Source: Nocardia ignorata NBRC 108230 (GTDB lineage Bacteria; Actinomycetota; Actinomycetes; Mycobacteriales; Mycobacteriaceae). From it: 64,000 nt of DNA. The position numbers and the translations under genes were made by a program. The stretch spans positions 294,902 through 358,901 of the forward strand of contig NZ_BDBI01000011.1 of the NCBI RefSeq assembly GCF_001612905.1, in the 5' to 3' direction. The notes beneath the pieces are model-generated. The model did no database searches. It was given only the letters and a program-made list of their open reading frames with translations, and was not told the origin of the DNA. This document shows positions 16,944 to 26,445 of this stretch, one piece after another (position 1 is the first letter of the stretch; every line of letters begins with the position of its first letter).

Positions 16944-17840
16944 CTAGCCGACGTAGCGGCGGGCGGTGGAGTTGCGTTGGGAGGCTTCGAGCAGGACGAG
17001 GCCCGCCTCGACCTGGGCGGGCAAGACCTTTCGTTCGCGCAATACCCATGGCAGCCCGCGTAGGGCCGCGAATACGGCGGCGGCTGTCGTACGGTCGGCG
17101 GGGGCCGATCTGAGGATGTCGGCGGTACGGCGGGCCGCGCTGCGGGCCGGTCGGCGCAGCCACAGGGTCCACAGCGTGTTGCGGATTCCGAGCCCGCGAC
17201 GGTGGGTGGCGTCGCGGGTGCGGGAGGGCTCGTGGTGGATGATCATGTCCTCCACCCAGCACATCCACCATCCGCGTGCCGCGAGATCCAACGCGAGCAG
17301 CTCTTCCTCGCCCGCGAACCACAGGCGCCGGGAGAAGCCACCCACCTCCTCGAACGCGCGCACACGGAAGGCGGACAGACCGGCCATCACTCCCAGGAGC
17401 GCGGGCCCGGGCAGCCAGTCGGGGCCGGCGATCGGCGAATCGCGGAATTCGGGAGTGATCGGGTCTTCGCGCAGGTCGGGTGCGACGAGACAGCGTCCCG
17501 TCACCGATCCCAGGCCGGGATACTCGTCGAGCAGATCCGCCGCGCGAGTCAGCGCACCGGGCTGCCAGCGGGTGTCGTCATCGCAGAAGGCCACATACGG
17601 CGTTCGCACCCGCTCGACGGCGAGGTTTCGACCGAGAGCGCCCAGGTTTTCGACGGAGCGGATCAACTGCACCTGCGGGTAGTTCGCCGCGACCGCGTCG
17701 GCCGTGCCGTCGGCGGAACCGTTGTCGACGAGGATGATCGGGGCCGCGTCGGGCAGCGCGGTCATATGCGCGAGGGTCTGCAGCAGCTGGTCACGCCGGT
17801 CGCGGGTGATGATGACAACCGTCATCCGGTGTGTCGACAT
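16944..17840 (-). CDS. Family 2 glycosyltransferase
   Basis: 298 residues with a GT-A fold. The N-terminal nucleotide-binding strand TVVIITRDRRDQL is followed by DNGSADGTADAV, a DDD motif in AFCDDDTRW (about residues 85-93, metal/UDP-sugar binding), and the acceptor-side ED-type motif GEEELLALDLAARGW. The C-terminal ~60 residues are helical and basic, with no membrane helix. It is 3 bases downstream of its paralogue (17844-18719), from which it probably arose by tandem duplication. It belongs to the glycan cluster running to 27778. Confidence 0.9.
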   Translation of the reverse strand: MSTHRMTVVIITRDRRDQLLQTLAHMTALPDAAPIILVDNGSADGTADAVAANYPQVQLIRSVENLGALGRNLAVERVRTPYVAFCDDDTRWQPGALTRAADLLDEYPGLGSVTGRCLVAPDLREDPITPEFRDSPIAGPDWLPGPALLGVMAGLSAFRVRAFEEVGGFSRRLWFAGEEELLALDLAARGWWMCWVEDMIIHHEPSRTRDATHRRGLGIRNTLWTLWLRRPARSAARRTADILRSAPADRTTAAAVFAALRGLPWVLRERKVLPAQVEAGLVLLEASQRNSTARRYVG

Positions 17841-17843
17841 CGG

Positions 17844-18719
17844 TCAGCTCCTTGTGTGGGCGAGTTCGAGTGTCCTGGCTCGGGTTTCGATCTCCGGGGG
17901 CAGACGACGCCGCTGTGCCAACGCTTTCGGCAGCCGTTGGACGATCTGGGCGACGGTCAAGAGCGTCTGCGGCTCGCGCACGATCCGGCGAACCAGGTCG
18001 AGCGACTCCGCGGCGCAGTGCCGTAGTGGTCGCCGCATCCAGGTGATCAAGGCGTTGTTGCGCTGTTCGGCCCGCCGCCGCCACGCCTGCGGGGGTCGGT
18101 GGGTGGAGGGGTGATGGTGGGCCCGCACCGTCGGCACGTAACACAGATGCCAACCGCGGGCGGCCAGGTCGAGCGAGAGCAAGCGTTCCTCGGCACCGAA
18201 ATGCAGCAGCGGGCTGAATCCGGCGGCCTGCGCATACGCCTCTTTCCGCACGATCGCCGCACACGCCAGAAAGCCGAGAACCGACGGACCGGGCAGGTCC
18301 GGATCGTGTCCGAGCGGGCTGTCGGCCATCAGTTCGTTGACGGGGTCGTCTCGATGTTCCGAGCCGACGAGGGTGCGGCCGGCGATCAGGCCCACCTGTG
18401 GATAGGAGTCCAATATCCGTTCGGCTTCGGCGAGCGCGTCGCTTGCCCACCACGAGTCGTCGTCGCTGAAGGCGACGTACGGTGTTCGGGCGATCGCCAC
18501 GCCGAGATTGCGGGCGGCCGCTCCACGATTGTCGGCCAACCGGACAACGTGTACACCCGGATATTTTTCGGCCGTGTCGGCGGTGTTGTCGTCGGATGCG
18601 TTGTCGAGTACGACGATCGCCGGGCGCGGTCGAAGCGTGCACAACTCGGTGAGCGTTCTCGCCAATTCCGTCGCGCGATTTCGAGTGGCGATGACGACCG
18701 TGATCTTGCTCGTACTCAT
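17844..18719 (-). CDS. Family 2 glycosyltransferase (paralogue)
   Basis: 291 residues, GT-A fold: TVVIATRNRATEL, DNASDDNTADTA, the DDD motif in AFSDDDSWW and GAEERLLSLDLAARGW, collinear with the gene that follows it. The ATG at 18719 (MSTSKITVV) matches the N-terminus of the paralogue; the frame continues upstream into the divergent promoter region. The first gene of a two-gene minus-strand operon, divergent from the glycosyltransferase at 18897. Confidence 0.9.
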   Translation of the reverse strand: MSTSKITVVIATRNRATELARTLTELCTLRPRPAIVVLDNASDDNTADTAEKYPGVHVVRLADNRGAAARNLGVAIARTPYVAFSDDDSWWASDALAEAERILDSYPQVGLIAGRTLVGSEHRDDPVNELMADSPLGHDPDLPGPSVLGFLACAAIVRKEAYAQAAGFSPLLHFGAEERLLSLDLAARGWHLCYVPTVRAHHHPSTHRPPQAWRRRAEQRNNALITWMRRPLRHCAAESLDLVRRIVREPQTLLTVAQIVQRLPKALAQRRRLPPEIETRARTLELAHTRS

Positions 18720-18896
18720 GACGCCCGCCCCGGCAGCAGCTCCTCGAGCGACTCCGAAATCGATGCGTCCATCGTGCAGAAGTTTGCCCATCCGATGACG
18801 AATACGCACATGCCTCGACACATACCCGGTGTCCGCCGCGCCAATCAGCGGGGCACCGCGCGGTTTGATCACGCGGCGAACGGCAAGAACTACGGC

Positions 18897-19865
18897 ATGA
18901 TCAGTCCGCGCAGAATTCTTCTGTGGCATGTGCACGGCTCGTGGACTACCGCCTTCGTCCAAGGGCCGCATCGCTACCTGTTACCGGTGACCGACGAGCG
19001 CGGGCCCTGGGGCCTTGGCCGTTGCGGACGCGACTGGCCGAATACCGAAGAGGTCACCGTCGGGGCGTTGCGCGACATCGAAGTGGATGTGATCGTGCTG
19101 CAGCGTCCCGAGGAGATCGAACTCGCGCATCGATGGCTCGGGCGTCGACCCGGCGTCGACATCCCCGCTGTCTATGTAGAGCACAACACCCCACGTCCCA
19201 GCGCGGCGCTGACCACGCATCCGATGGCGGAGCGAAGCGATATACCGGTCGTGCACGTCACCCATTTCAACGAGGTGATGTGGGACAACGGCACGGCGCC
19301 CACGCGTGTCATCCCGCACGGGATCGTGGATCCTGGTGAGCTCTACACCGGCGAACTGCCCCACGGTGTCGCGCTGATCAACGAGCCGATGCGGCGCGGG
19401 CGGATCACCGGCAGCGATCTGCTGACCCGCTTCGCGCGCGAAGGGCCGGTCGATCTCTACGGGATCGGCGCGCAGGACTTCCGGCCGCAAGGGCCGACCG
19501 CGCATCCGGTCAACGGGATAGCGGATCTGCGGCAGTCGGCATTGCACCCCGAGATGGCCAAGAGGCGGGTCTACCTGCACACCGCGCGGTGGACTTCGCT
19601 CGGGCTGTCGCTGCTGGAAGCCATGCACCTGGGAATGCCGGTGGTGGCGCTGGCGACCACCGAGGCCGTCAGCGCGGTACCGCCCGAGGCGGGCGCTCTC
19701 TCCACGGACGTCACCGCTCTCACCGCGAGATTTCGCGAATTGCTGCACGAACCCGATCTGGCGGTGCTCGCGGGGAAATCGGGACGGCAGTTCGCGCTGG
19801 AGCACTACGGCCTCGAGAGCTTCCTGCATCGCTGGGATGGCCTACTGGCCGAGATCACCGAATAA
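18897..19865 (+). CDS. Glycosyltransferase, GT-B fold (group 1)
   Basis: 322 residues. The N-terminal domain (RILLWHVHGSW, VDVIVLQRPEEIELA, VYVEHNTPRP) and the C-terminal donor-binding domain (YLHTARWTSLGLSLLEAMHLGMPVVAL, with the Glu of the GT4 EX7E-like region) make a GT-B enzyme. The sequence is shorter than usual (about 370-400), mainly because the middle is compact. The ATG at 18897 has only a weak AAGAAC ribosome site. It is the first plus-strand gene of the cluster and is followed 30 bases later by another GT. Confidence 0.85.
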   Translation: MISPRRILLWHVHGSWTTAFVQGPHRYLLPVTDERGPWGLGRCGRDWPNTEEVTVGALRDIEVDVIVLQRPEEIELAHRWLGRRPGVDIPAVYVEHNTPRPSAALTTHPMAERSDIPVVHVTHFNEVMWDNGTAPTRVIPHGIVDPGELYTGELPHGVALINEPMRRGRITGSDLLTRFAREGPVDLYGIGAQDFRPQGPTAHPVNGIADLRQSALHPEMAKRRVYLHTARWTSLGLSLLEAMHLGMPVVALATTEAVSAVPPEAGALSTDVTALTARFRELLHEPDLAVLAGKSGRQFALEHYGLESFLHRWDGLLAEITE

Positions 19866-19895
19866 GGGCGGCATCCAGGTCAGGAAGGCGGAAAC

Positions 19896-21107
19896 ATGAA
19901 GATCGCGATGGTGTCCGAACACGCCAGCCCGCTCGCCACCTTGGGTGGCGTCGACGCCGGCGGGCAGAACGTGCACGTCGCGGAGTTGTCCGCAGCCCTG
20001 TGCCGGCAGGGTCACGACGTCACGGTGTACACACGGCGCGAGAGCGCGCGGGTGCCCGACACTGTCACCACCGCACCGGGCTATCGCGTGGTGCACGTTC
20101 CGGCGGGACCCGCGCATCCCGTGCCGAAGGACGAACTTCTGCCCTATATGCCGGAATTCGGAAATTTCCTGCGCGCGCGGTGGCGCGACGACTGTCCCGA
20201 TGTGGTGCACGCCCATTTCTGGATGTCGGGTCTGGCCGCTCTGGCAGCGGTTCGCGACACCGATACCCCGGTGGTACAGACTTTTCACGCACTGGGTGTC
20301 GTGAAACGTCGGTATCAAGGCAACGCCGACACCAGCCCGCCCGACCGGCTGCGACTGGAACAGCAGGTGGCCGAGCAGGCAGACCGAATCATCGCCACCT
20401 GCACCGACGAAGTGTTCGAACTCGCTCGGATGGGTGTTCCGCGCCACCGGACGTCGGTGGTTCCCTGCGGCGTGGACCTGCACCAGTTCTCCCCCGAGGG
20501 CCCGAAAGCCGCGAGAACAGCCGAACACCGCCTCATCAGTGTGGGGCGACTCGTGCCGCGAAAGGGTTTCGACGTCGCCGTCACCGCCCTCGCCGAGCTG
20601 GCCGGGACCGAACTGGTACTGGTCGGCGGACCGGACGGCCGACTGGCCGACGACCCGGAAGCGCAGCGGCTGCTGCGGTCGGCCGACGATCTCGGCGTCG
20701 GCGACCGGCTGCACATGCTCGGCCAGGTGCCTCGAACGCAGATGGCTCCCCTGTTGCGTTCGGCCGACGTCGCGGTGTGCACACCGTGGTACGAGCCGTT
20801 CGGCATCACCCCCCTCGAGGCCATGGCGTGCGGTGTTCCTGTCGTGGCCGCCGCCGTCGGCGGTCTCATCGACACCGTCGTCGACGGCGGCACCGGCACC
20901 TTGGTTCCCCCACGCGATCCCTCCGGGCTGGCAGCGGCGATCCGCGAACTGATCGACGCGCCCGCACTCCGGCGCCGGTACGGTGCGGCCGGGCACGAGC
21001 GCGTCCATACGCGCTATTCGTGGGACCGGGTCGCGGTGGAGACGCTGCGCGCCTATCGCCGGACCGCGGGCGCACGCGTCGCCGACGAGCGAAAGCAAGC
21101 ACAGTGA
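19896..21107 (+). CDS. Family 4 glycosyltransferase
   Basis: 403 residues, GT-B retaining type: [19 protein letters not shown] near the N-terminus (acceptor domain), VSVGRL-type strand [17 protein letters not shown], and the EX7E motif in [21 protein letters not shown]. It resembles sucrose-phosphate-synthase-like and MshA-like GT4 enzymes. The stop overlaps the next start by 4 bp (GTGA), so it is translationally coupled to the UDP-xylose synthase gene. The donor could be UDP-xylose or GDP-mannose (not determinable). Confidence 0.92.
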   Translation: MKIAMVSEHASPLATLGGVDAGGQNVHVAELSAALCRQGHDVTVYTRRESARVPDTVTTAPGYRVVHVPAGPAHPVPKDELLPYMPEFGNFLRARWRDDCPDVVHAHFWMSGLAALAAVRDTDTPVVQTFHALGVVKRRYQGNADTSPPDRLRLEQQVAEQADRIIATCTDEVFELARMGVPRHRTSVVPCGVDLHQFSPEGPKAARTAEHRLISVGRLVPRKGFDVAVTALAELAGTELVLVGGPDGRLADDPEAQRLLRSADDLGVGDRLHMLGQVPRTQMAPLLRSADVAVCTPWYEPFGITPLEAMACGVPVVAAAVGGLIDTVVDGGTGTLVPPRDPSGLAAAIRELIDAPALRRRYGAAGHERVHTRYSWDRVAVETLRAYRRTAGARVADERKQAQ

Positions 21108-22066
21108 GTACCGCCGCGACGCGCGCGTTGGTCACCGGCGGTTGCGGTTTCGTCGGATCCCATCTGTGCGAGCAACTCCTCGCGGCGGGCACCGACGTCG
21201 TCGCCGTCGACAACTTCGCCACCTCCACCCCCGACAATGTGGCGGGTCTACTGCACCGGCCGGGCTTCGAACTGCTCCAACACGACGTCACCGAGCCGTT
21301 GCCCGACATCGGCTCCTTCGACGTCGTCTACCATCTCGCGTCGGCCGCCTCGCCGCCGGACTATCTGCGGCTACCGATCGAGACGCTGCGAGCCGGCTCG
21401 CTGGGCACGACCAACGCCCTGGAACTGGCCGAGCGGGATCACGCGCGTTTCGTACTCGCGTCCACCAGCGAGGTCTACGGCGATCCCGCGGTGCATCCGC
21501 AGCCCGAAAGTTATTGGGGCAACGTCAATTCGATCGGCCCGCGCAGCGTGTACGACGAAGCCAAGCGGTACGCCGAGGCGTTGACGATGGCGTACCGCCG
21601 CGAGCGTGGGGTCGACACCGGCATCGCCCGGATCTTCAACACCTACGGCCCACGCATGCGTGCCGACGACGGCCGGGTGGTGCCGACGTTCATCGCGCGG
21701 GCGTTGGCGAACGCACCGCTGACCGTGGCGGGCACCGGTGAGCAGACCCGCTCGCTGTGTTACGTCGAGGACACCGTGCTCGGGTTGCGCGCATTGGCCA
21801 GGTCCGATCATCCCGGACCGATCAACATCGGTAATCCGCACGAGTTGTCCGTGCGGGCGCTCGCCGAAGAGATCCGCATCGCCACCGACAGCTCGTCGAC
21901 GCTGGAATACATCGAGGAGGCGGTCGACGATCCCAAGCGGCGCTGCCCGGACATCTCGCTGGCACAACGCGAATTGGGCTGGCAGCCGATGATCACCCGG
22001 ACCGAGGGGTTGCGACGCACGATCGAGTGGTTCGCCCGGCAGCGATGCGTGGCGCGGACGGTTTAG
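21104..22066 (+). CDS. UDP-glucuronate decarboxylase (UDP-xylose synthase)-like SDR
   Basis: 320 residues, extended short-chain dehydrogenase: [10 protein letters not shown] (NAD binding, residues 10-19) and the catalytic Tyr-xxx-Lys in [12 protein letters not shown]. The signature [20 protein letters not shown] followed by VNSIGPRS is typical of UXS enzymes, which convert UDP-glucuronate to UDP-xylose through a 4-keto intermediate. Its substrate would be made by the UDP-glucose dehydrogenase at 26438-27778 in the same cluster, which supports the call. GTG start, overlapping the GT4 stop. Confidence 0.88.
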   Translation: MSTAATRALVTGGCGFVGSHLCEQLLAAGTDVVAVDNFATSTPDNVAGLLHRPGFELLQHDVTEPLPDIGSFDVVYHLASAASPPDYLRLPIETLRAGSLGTTNALELAERDHARFVLASTSEVYGDPAVHPQPESYWGNVNSIGPRSVYDEAKRYAEALTMAYRRERGVDTGIARIFNTYGPRMRADDGRVVPTFIARALANAPLTVAGTGEQTRSLCYVEDTVLGLRALARSDHPGPINIGNPHELSVRALAEEIRIATDSSSTLEYIEEAVDDPKRRCPDISLAQRELGWQPMITRTEGLRRTIEWFARQRCVARTV

Positions 22067-22146
22067 CCCCGACTTAACCGGGTAGCGCGTACGCAGGTAC
22101 CGGCGGGGGTGCAATCTTCCGCCGCCTCGATGAGAAAGGCGAGCCG

Positions 22147-23769
22147 TTGCGCATTCTCGGAATCAACGCAGTGTTCCACGATCCCGCCGCAGCGCTGATC
22201 GTGGACGGCGAAATCGTCTCGGCGGCGGAAGAGGAACGGTTCAGCCGCCGCAAGCACGGTAAGAGGCCGGTGCCGTTCTCGACGTGGGAGCTGCCCGAGC
22301 AATCGGCCGCGTGGTGCTTGGCGCAGGCGGGCATACGTCCCGATCAGCTCGACGCGGTGGGTTACTCCTACGATCCGGGGCTGGTCGATCATTCGCTCGA
22401 CGGTCTCGATGAGCAGAGCGAGCAGACTCGCACGGATTACGCCCGCCGCGCGCCCGCCTTTCTGCGCGCCGCATTACCCGGTCTGGATCCATCGATCGTC
22501 CGCTTCGTCCGCCATCACGTCGCGCACGCTGCGTCGACGGCGCTGGCGGCGCCGCTGGGTGATTCGGCGGTGTTGGTCGCCGACGGACGCGGGGAGAGCA
22601 CGTCCTATCTGGCCGGGGAATACCGGGACGGCAAATTCGTGGAACTGGCGTCGCAGCGGCTGCCGCATTCGCTGGGGTTGATGTACGAGGATCTCACCCA
22701 GCACCTCGGATTCGAGCGTTCCAGCGACGAGTACAAGGTCATGGCCCTGGCCTCCTATGGCGAGCCGCGATTTCTCGACCGGTTCCGGGAACTGCTGTAC
22801 ACCACCGGCGACGGCGGATTCCGTACCGAACCGGTGCCGTGGGAGAGCTTCGCACCGGCCGGACACGGCGGTGACTTCGGGAGCGAACACGCCGACCTGA
22901 CCGCAAGCGTCCAGCGCCGGTTGGAGGACGTGCTGCTCGAGCTGATCACCTGGCTGCATCGGCAAACGGGTCAACGCAACCTCACGCTGGCAGGCGGTAT
23001 CGCCTTGAACTGTGTGGCCAATACGCGCCTGCACGACGAAGGACCGTTCGACAACGTCTGGGTCCAGCCGGCCGCGGGCGACGCGGGCACCGCGCTGGGC
23101 GCGGCATTGCAGCTGGCCACGGAGTTCGGTGAGCCCGTCGCCCCGATGCGGGGTGCCGACCTCGGCCGTGAATGGAGCGACTCCGAACTCGAATCCATTC
23201 TGCGTGCGGCGAAGGTCCGCTACACCCGCTCGGACGATGTGGCGGCCGAGGTGGCGCAAGCCCTGACCGACGACGGCATCGTCGCCTGGTTCCAGGGCCG
23301 TGCCGAATTCGGCCCGCGTGCGCTCGGGCACCGCTCCCTGCTGGCCCACCCCGGTCGGGCCGCGAACCTCGAGCGTCTCAACGATGTGAAGGGCCGCGAG
23401 CAGTTCCGACCGGTGGCCCCGATGGTGCTCGCGGATCGAGCGCCCGAGATCTTTTCGCGTGGGCCGCTGCCCAGTCCCTACATGTTGTTCGTCCACGATG
23501 TCGCCGCCGACTGGCGCGACCGGATTCCGGCGGTCACCCACGTCGACGGCACCGCGCGGGTGCAGACGGTCGACCCCGCCGACAATGCGCTACTGGCCCG
23601 GATGCTCTCGGAATTCGACAAGCGCACCGGTGTGCCCGTCGTGGTCAATACGAGCCTCAACACCGCGGGCAGACCGATGGTCGATTCCCCCCGTGACGCA
23701 CTCGAATGCTTCGGTTCCGCGCCGATCGACCTGCTCGCCATCGGCCCGTTCCTGGTGTGGCGCCGATGA
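22147..23769 (+). CDS. NodU/CmcH-family carbamoyltransferase
   Basis: 540 residues in two domains. The N-terminal Kae1-like ATP-binding domain starts RILGINAVFHDPAAALI and carries the metal site HHVAH (about 123-127). The C-terminal YrdC-like domain includes WFQGRAEFGPRALGHRS. These enzymes make carbamoyl-AMP from carbamoyl phosphate and transfer the carbamoyl group to a sugar hydroxyl. Within this cluster it probably decorates a sugar of the surface glycan. TTG start with an upstream GAAAGG. The stop overlaps the following GT2 start (ATGA). Confidence 0.93.
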   Translation: MRILGINAVFHDPAAALIVDGEIVSAAEEERFSRRKHGKRPVPFSTWELPEQSAAWCLAQAGIRPDQLDAVGYSYDPGLVDHSLDGLDEQSEQTRTDYARRAPAFLRAALPGLDPSIVRFVRHHVAHAASTALAAPLGDSAVLVADGRGESTSYLAGEYRDGKFVELASQRLPHSLGLMYEDLTQHLGFERSSDEYKVMALASYGEPRFLDRFRELLYTTGDGGFRTEPVPWESFAPAGHGGDFGSEHADLTASVQRRLEDVLLELITWLHRQTGQRNLTLAGGIALNCVANTRLHDEGPFDNVWVQPAAGDAGTALGAALQLATEFGEPVAPMRGADLGREWSDSELESILRAAKVRYTRSDDVAAEVAQALTDDGIVAWFQGRAEFGPRALGHRSLLAHPGRAANLERLNDVKGREQFRPVAPMVLADRAPEIFSRGPLPSPYMLFVHDVAADWRDRIPAVTHVDGTARVQTVDPADNALLARMLSEFDKRTGVPVVVNTSLNTAGRPMVDSPRDALECFGSAPIDLLAIGPFLVWRR

Positions 23770-24863
23770 ATCCACCCATCGACTACAGCATCGTCATCCC
23801 GACCACAGGCCGCGAGAGCCTGCGGGTACTGCTGCGCGCGCTCGCTGCCGCCACCGGTCCGCCGCCCAGGGAGATCATCGTCGTCGACGATCGCCCGGAC
23901 GGCGGAGAACTTCCCCTGGTGGATACCTCGCCGCAGGTGCGGGTGCTCCACTCCGGTGGTCGCGGACCGGCCGCCGCGAGAAATGTCGGCTGGCGGCACG
24001 CATCGGGTACCTGGGTGGCTTTCCTCGACGACGATGTCGTCACCACACCCGATTGGCCCCACCGTTTGGCCGAGGACCTCGCGGGTCTCGATGAGACGAC
24101 GGCCGCTTCCACCGCGCACATCGAGGTGCCGCTGCCGACCGATCGCAAACCGACCGACGAGGAACGGGGAACGGCGGGCTTGACCGTCGCGCGCTGGATC
24201 ACCGCCGACATGGCCTACCGCAGAGCGGTGCTACTCGCCGTGGACGGTTTCGACGAACGCTTTCCCCGTGCCTTTCGCGAAGACGCCGACCTCGCGATGC
24301 GGGTGTGCCTGGCCGGCTACCGGATCGCCCAGGGTGAGAGGGTCACCACCCATCCGACGCGCAGGTCGGGGCCGATGGCCAGTGTTCGAGCCCAACGGGG
24401 AAACTTCGACAACGCGCTGATGCGGCGAAAGTTCGGCCCTCGGTGGCGGCAGCGGATCGGCGAAAGACCCGGCATGCTCGGCCGCCACGCGTTCACCACC
24501 GCACTGGGCGCGGCCGCCGTGGGTTCAGGCGTGGCGGGCCGTCAGCGCTGGGCTCTCGGTTTCGCGGCGGCATGGGCGGCGCTGACGACCGAATTCGCCA
24601 CGCGCCGGATCGTGCAGGGTCCTCGAACCGCGGGTGAGATCGGGCGAATGGTGGTGACCAGTGCGCTGATCCCGCCCGCCGCGTGCTGGTATCGGTTCCG
24701 CGGCGAGATACGGCATCGCAACGCGACGCCCTGCTCGCCGCCGGCCCTGCTGTTCGACCGGGGCGACACCGTCCTCGGGGACGTTCCCGACCTCGCCGAT
24801 CCGTCGATGGTCTCGGTGGCAGAAGAACTCACCGCCGGAAGTGAGTCCACGAACAGGAGGTAG
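23766..24863 (+). CDS. Family 2 glycosyltransferase with long C-terminal region
   Basis: 365 residues. The GT-A domain (about 1-235) has YSIVIPTTGRESL, IIVVDDRPDGG, the metal motif FLDDDVVT and FREDADLAMRVCLAG. The remaining ~130 residues include hydrophobic stretches (about 243-285) and RIVQGPRTAGEIGRM, suggesting membrane association. Such GTs sit next to heptose genes in actinobacteria. It is coupled to the carbamoyltransferase (4-bp overlap) and lies 3 bases before gmhA. Confidence 0.88.
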   Translation: MNPPIDYSIVIPTTGRESLRVLLRALAAATGPPPREIIVVDDRPDGGELPLVDTSPQVRVLHSGGRGPAAARNVGWRHASGTWVAFLDDDVVTTPDWPHRLAEDLAGLDETTAASTAHIEVPLPTDRKPTDEERGTAGLTVARWITADMAYRRAVLLAVDGFDERFPRAFREDADLAMRVCLAGYRIAQGERVTTHPTRRSGPMASVRAQRGNFDNALMRRKFGPRWRQRIGERPGMLGRHAFTTALGAAAVGSGVAGRQRWALGFAAAWAALTTEFATRRIVQGPRTAGEIGRMVVTSALIPPAACWYRFRGEIRHRNATPCSPPALLFDRGDTVLGDVPDLADPSMVSVAEELTAGSESTNRR

Positions 24864-24866
24864 GCC

Positions 24867-25430
24867 TTGAACGAGGATCATTTCGCCGTCTTGTCCAGCG
24901 CGTTGGAGCGGAACCGTTCCTTGGCACCGGGACTTCGCAGATGGGGTCGCGAACTGGCCGCGGTATTCGACAACGGCGGCAGATTGCTGGCCTGCGGCAA
25001 CGGCGGCAGCGCCGCCGAAGCCCAGCATCTGACCGCGGAACTGGTCGGGCGCTTCCGCAACGAACGACGGCCGCTCTCGGCGATCGCGCTGCACGCCGAC
25101 ACCTCCGCGGGCACCGCGATCGTGAACGATTACGGCGAGGCCGAATTGTTCGCGCGTCAGGTCCGGGCACACGGCAGGACCGGGGACGTGCTCGTGCTGC
25201 TGTCCACCAGTGGAACCAGCCAGAACGTGGTCGCGGCGGCCAAGGCCGCGCAGGAGATAGGCGTCACCACCTGGGCGATGACCGGACCCGCGCCCAATCC
25301 CCTCGCCGCGCTCTGCGACGACGCGCTGCCGGTCGACGCGCCGAGCACGGCTACCGTGCAGGAGGTTCATCTGGTCATGGTGCACGCGCTGTGCGAGTCG
25401 CTCGACGAGGCGCTGGGAATCCCGACATGA
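24867..25430 (+). CDS. gmhA: Sedoheptulose-7-phosphate isomerase (GmhA)
   Basis: 187 residues, one SIS domain. The GmhA signature CGNGGSAAEAQHLTAELVGR and the phosphosugar-binding SGTSQNVVAAAKAA loop are present, as are the catalytic Glu and His positions (TVQEVHLVMVHALCE). It isomerises sedoheptulose 7-phosphate to D-glycero-D-manno-heptose 7-phosphate, the first step to an activated heptose. TTG start after AGGAGG. The stop overlaps an ATG that opens only a 25-codon stub of the kinase gene that would be expected next. Confidence 0.9.
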   Translation: MNEDHFAVLSSALERNRSLAPGLRRWGRELAAVFDNGGRLLACGNGGSAAEAQHLTAELVGRFRNERRPLSAIALHADTSAGTAIVNDYGEAELFARQVRAHGRTGDVLVLLSTSGTSQNVVAAAKAAQEIGVTTWAMTGPAPNPLAALCDDALPVDAPSTATVQEVHLVMVHALCESLDEALGIPT

Positions 25431-25504
25431 AGCCCCTGGTCGTGGTCGGCGCGAGCTCGCAGTGGTACCCACGGCGCACGACCGAAGCGGGGTCGTGGCC
25501 TTGA
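25427..25504 (+). pseudogene. Remnant of a heptose-phosphate kinase/adenylyltransferase (hldE) gene
   Basis: An ATG overlapping the gmhA stop (ATGA) opens MKPLVVVG, the usual beginning of an actinobacterial PfkB/HldE sugar kinase. After 8-10 codons the similarity stops, and the frame ends at 25504 within the start of the next gene. In another frame just upstream of the GT9 start, VVPTAHDRSGVVAL could be the last residues of the lost protein. The simplest reading is an internal deletion of most of hldE, bringing its two ends together. This rests on gene order and eight residues, so it is an inference. Confidence 0.5.
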
Positions 25505-26445
25505 CCGGCTCGATTCTCGTGCTCCGCGCGCTCGGCCTCGGCGACCTGCTGACGATCGTGCCCGCCCTGCGTGGGCTGCGGACCGCGTACCCCGACGATC
25601 GCGTGGTGCTCGCCGCGCCCGAGCCCCTGCGCCCCTTGGTCGACCTGATCGACGCGGTCGACGAGTTGCTGCCGACTCCGGGCTTGGGCGCCCTGCGGTG
25701 GAGCGGCGCATCACCGAGAATGGCGGTGAACCTGCACGGCAGTGGGCCACAGAGCATTCGGGACCTGACGGCGGTGCGCCCCGCCACGATGCTGACTCAT
25801 CGGCACCCGGATTTTCCTGAGCTCCCCGGACCCCGGTGGTCCGCGGAATTGCACGAGGTGCAGCGGTGGTGCCGACTGCTTGCGTACGCGCGTATCGATA
25901 CCGATCCGCGTGCGCTGGCGCTGCCCAAGCCGGATATCGCCGCCGCGGAGTCGAACGTGATCGTGATCCATCCCGGAGCGGCGTCGAACGCGCGACGGTG
26001 GCCCGCTGAACATTTCGCGACGGTGGCCCGGAAGCTCAGCGCCGATGGTCATCGAGTGGTGGTCACCGGTTCGGCGGTTGAATTCTCGTTGGCGACCGCG
26101 GTCGCACGCGATGCGGGACTACCGCCCTCCGCGGTATACGCCGGCCGTACCGACTTGGCCGAACTCGCCGCGATCGTCGCCGACGCGGCTCTGGTGGTAT
26201 GCGGCGACACCGGTGTCGGTCATCTCGCCACCGCCTTCGGCACACCGTCGGTCCTGCTGTTCGGACCGACCCCACCGCGTGTGTGGGGTCCACCCCCCGA
26301 CGCGCGCAGCCACATCACGCTCTGGGCCGGTGTAGTCGGCGATCCACATGCCGACCGGCCGAATCCCGGACTGCTCTCCATCACACCGCAACAAGTGCTT
26401 TCGACCGCGGCGACACTGATCGGACAGGAGGCGCGCCATGGGTAA
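25495..26445 (+). CDS. Family 9 glycosyltransferase (heptosyltransferase-like)
   Basis: 316 residues, GT-B fold of the ADP-heptose transferase family. The N-terminus ILVLRALGLGDLLTIVPALRGLR matches the family acceptor domain. In the C-terminal half VIVIHPGAASNARRWPAEHFA and CGDTGVGHLATAFGTPSVLLFGPT are the donor-binding motifs. GTG 25495 is preceded by GAAGCGGGG; TTG 25501 is an alternative. It overlaps the next gene by 8 bp. Its expected donor, an NDP-heptose, cannot be made by the local genes because hldE is deleted. Confidence 0.88.
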   Translation: MALTGSILVLRALGLGDLLTIVPALRGLRTAYPDDRVVLAAPEPLRPLVDLIDAVDELLPTPGLGALRWSGASPRMAVNLHGSGPQSIRDLTAVRPATMLTHRHPDFPELPGPRWSAELHEVQRWCRLLAYARIDTDPRALALPKPDIAAAESNVIVIHPGAASNARRWPAEHFATVARKLSADGHRVVVTGSAVEFSLATAVARDAGLPPSAVYAGRTDLAELAAIVADAALVVCGDTGVGHLATAFGTPSVLLFGPTPPRVWGPPPDARSHITLWAGVVGDPHADRPNPGLLSITPQQVLSTAATLIGQEARHG

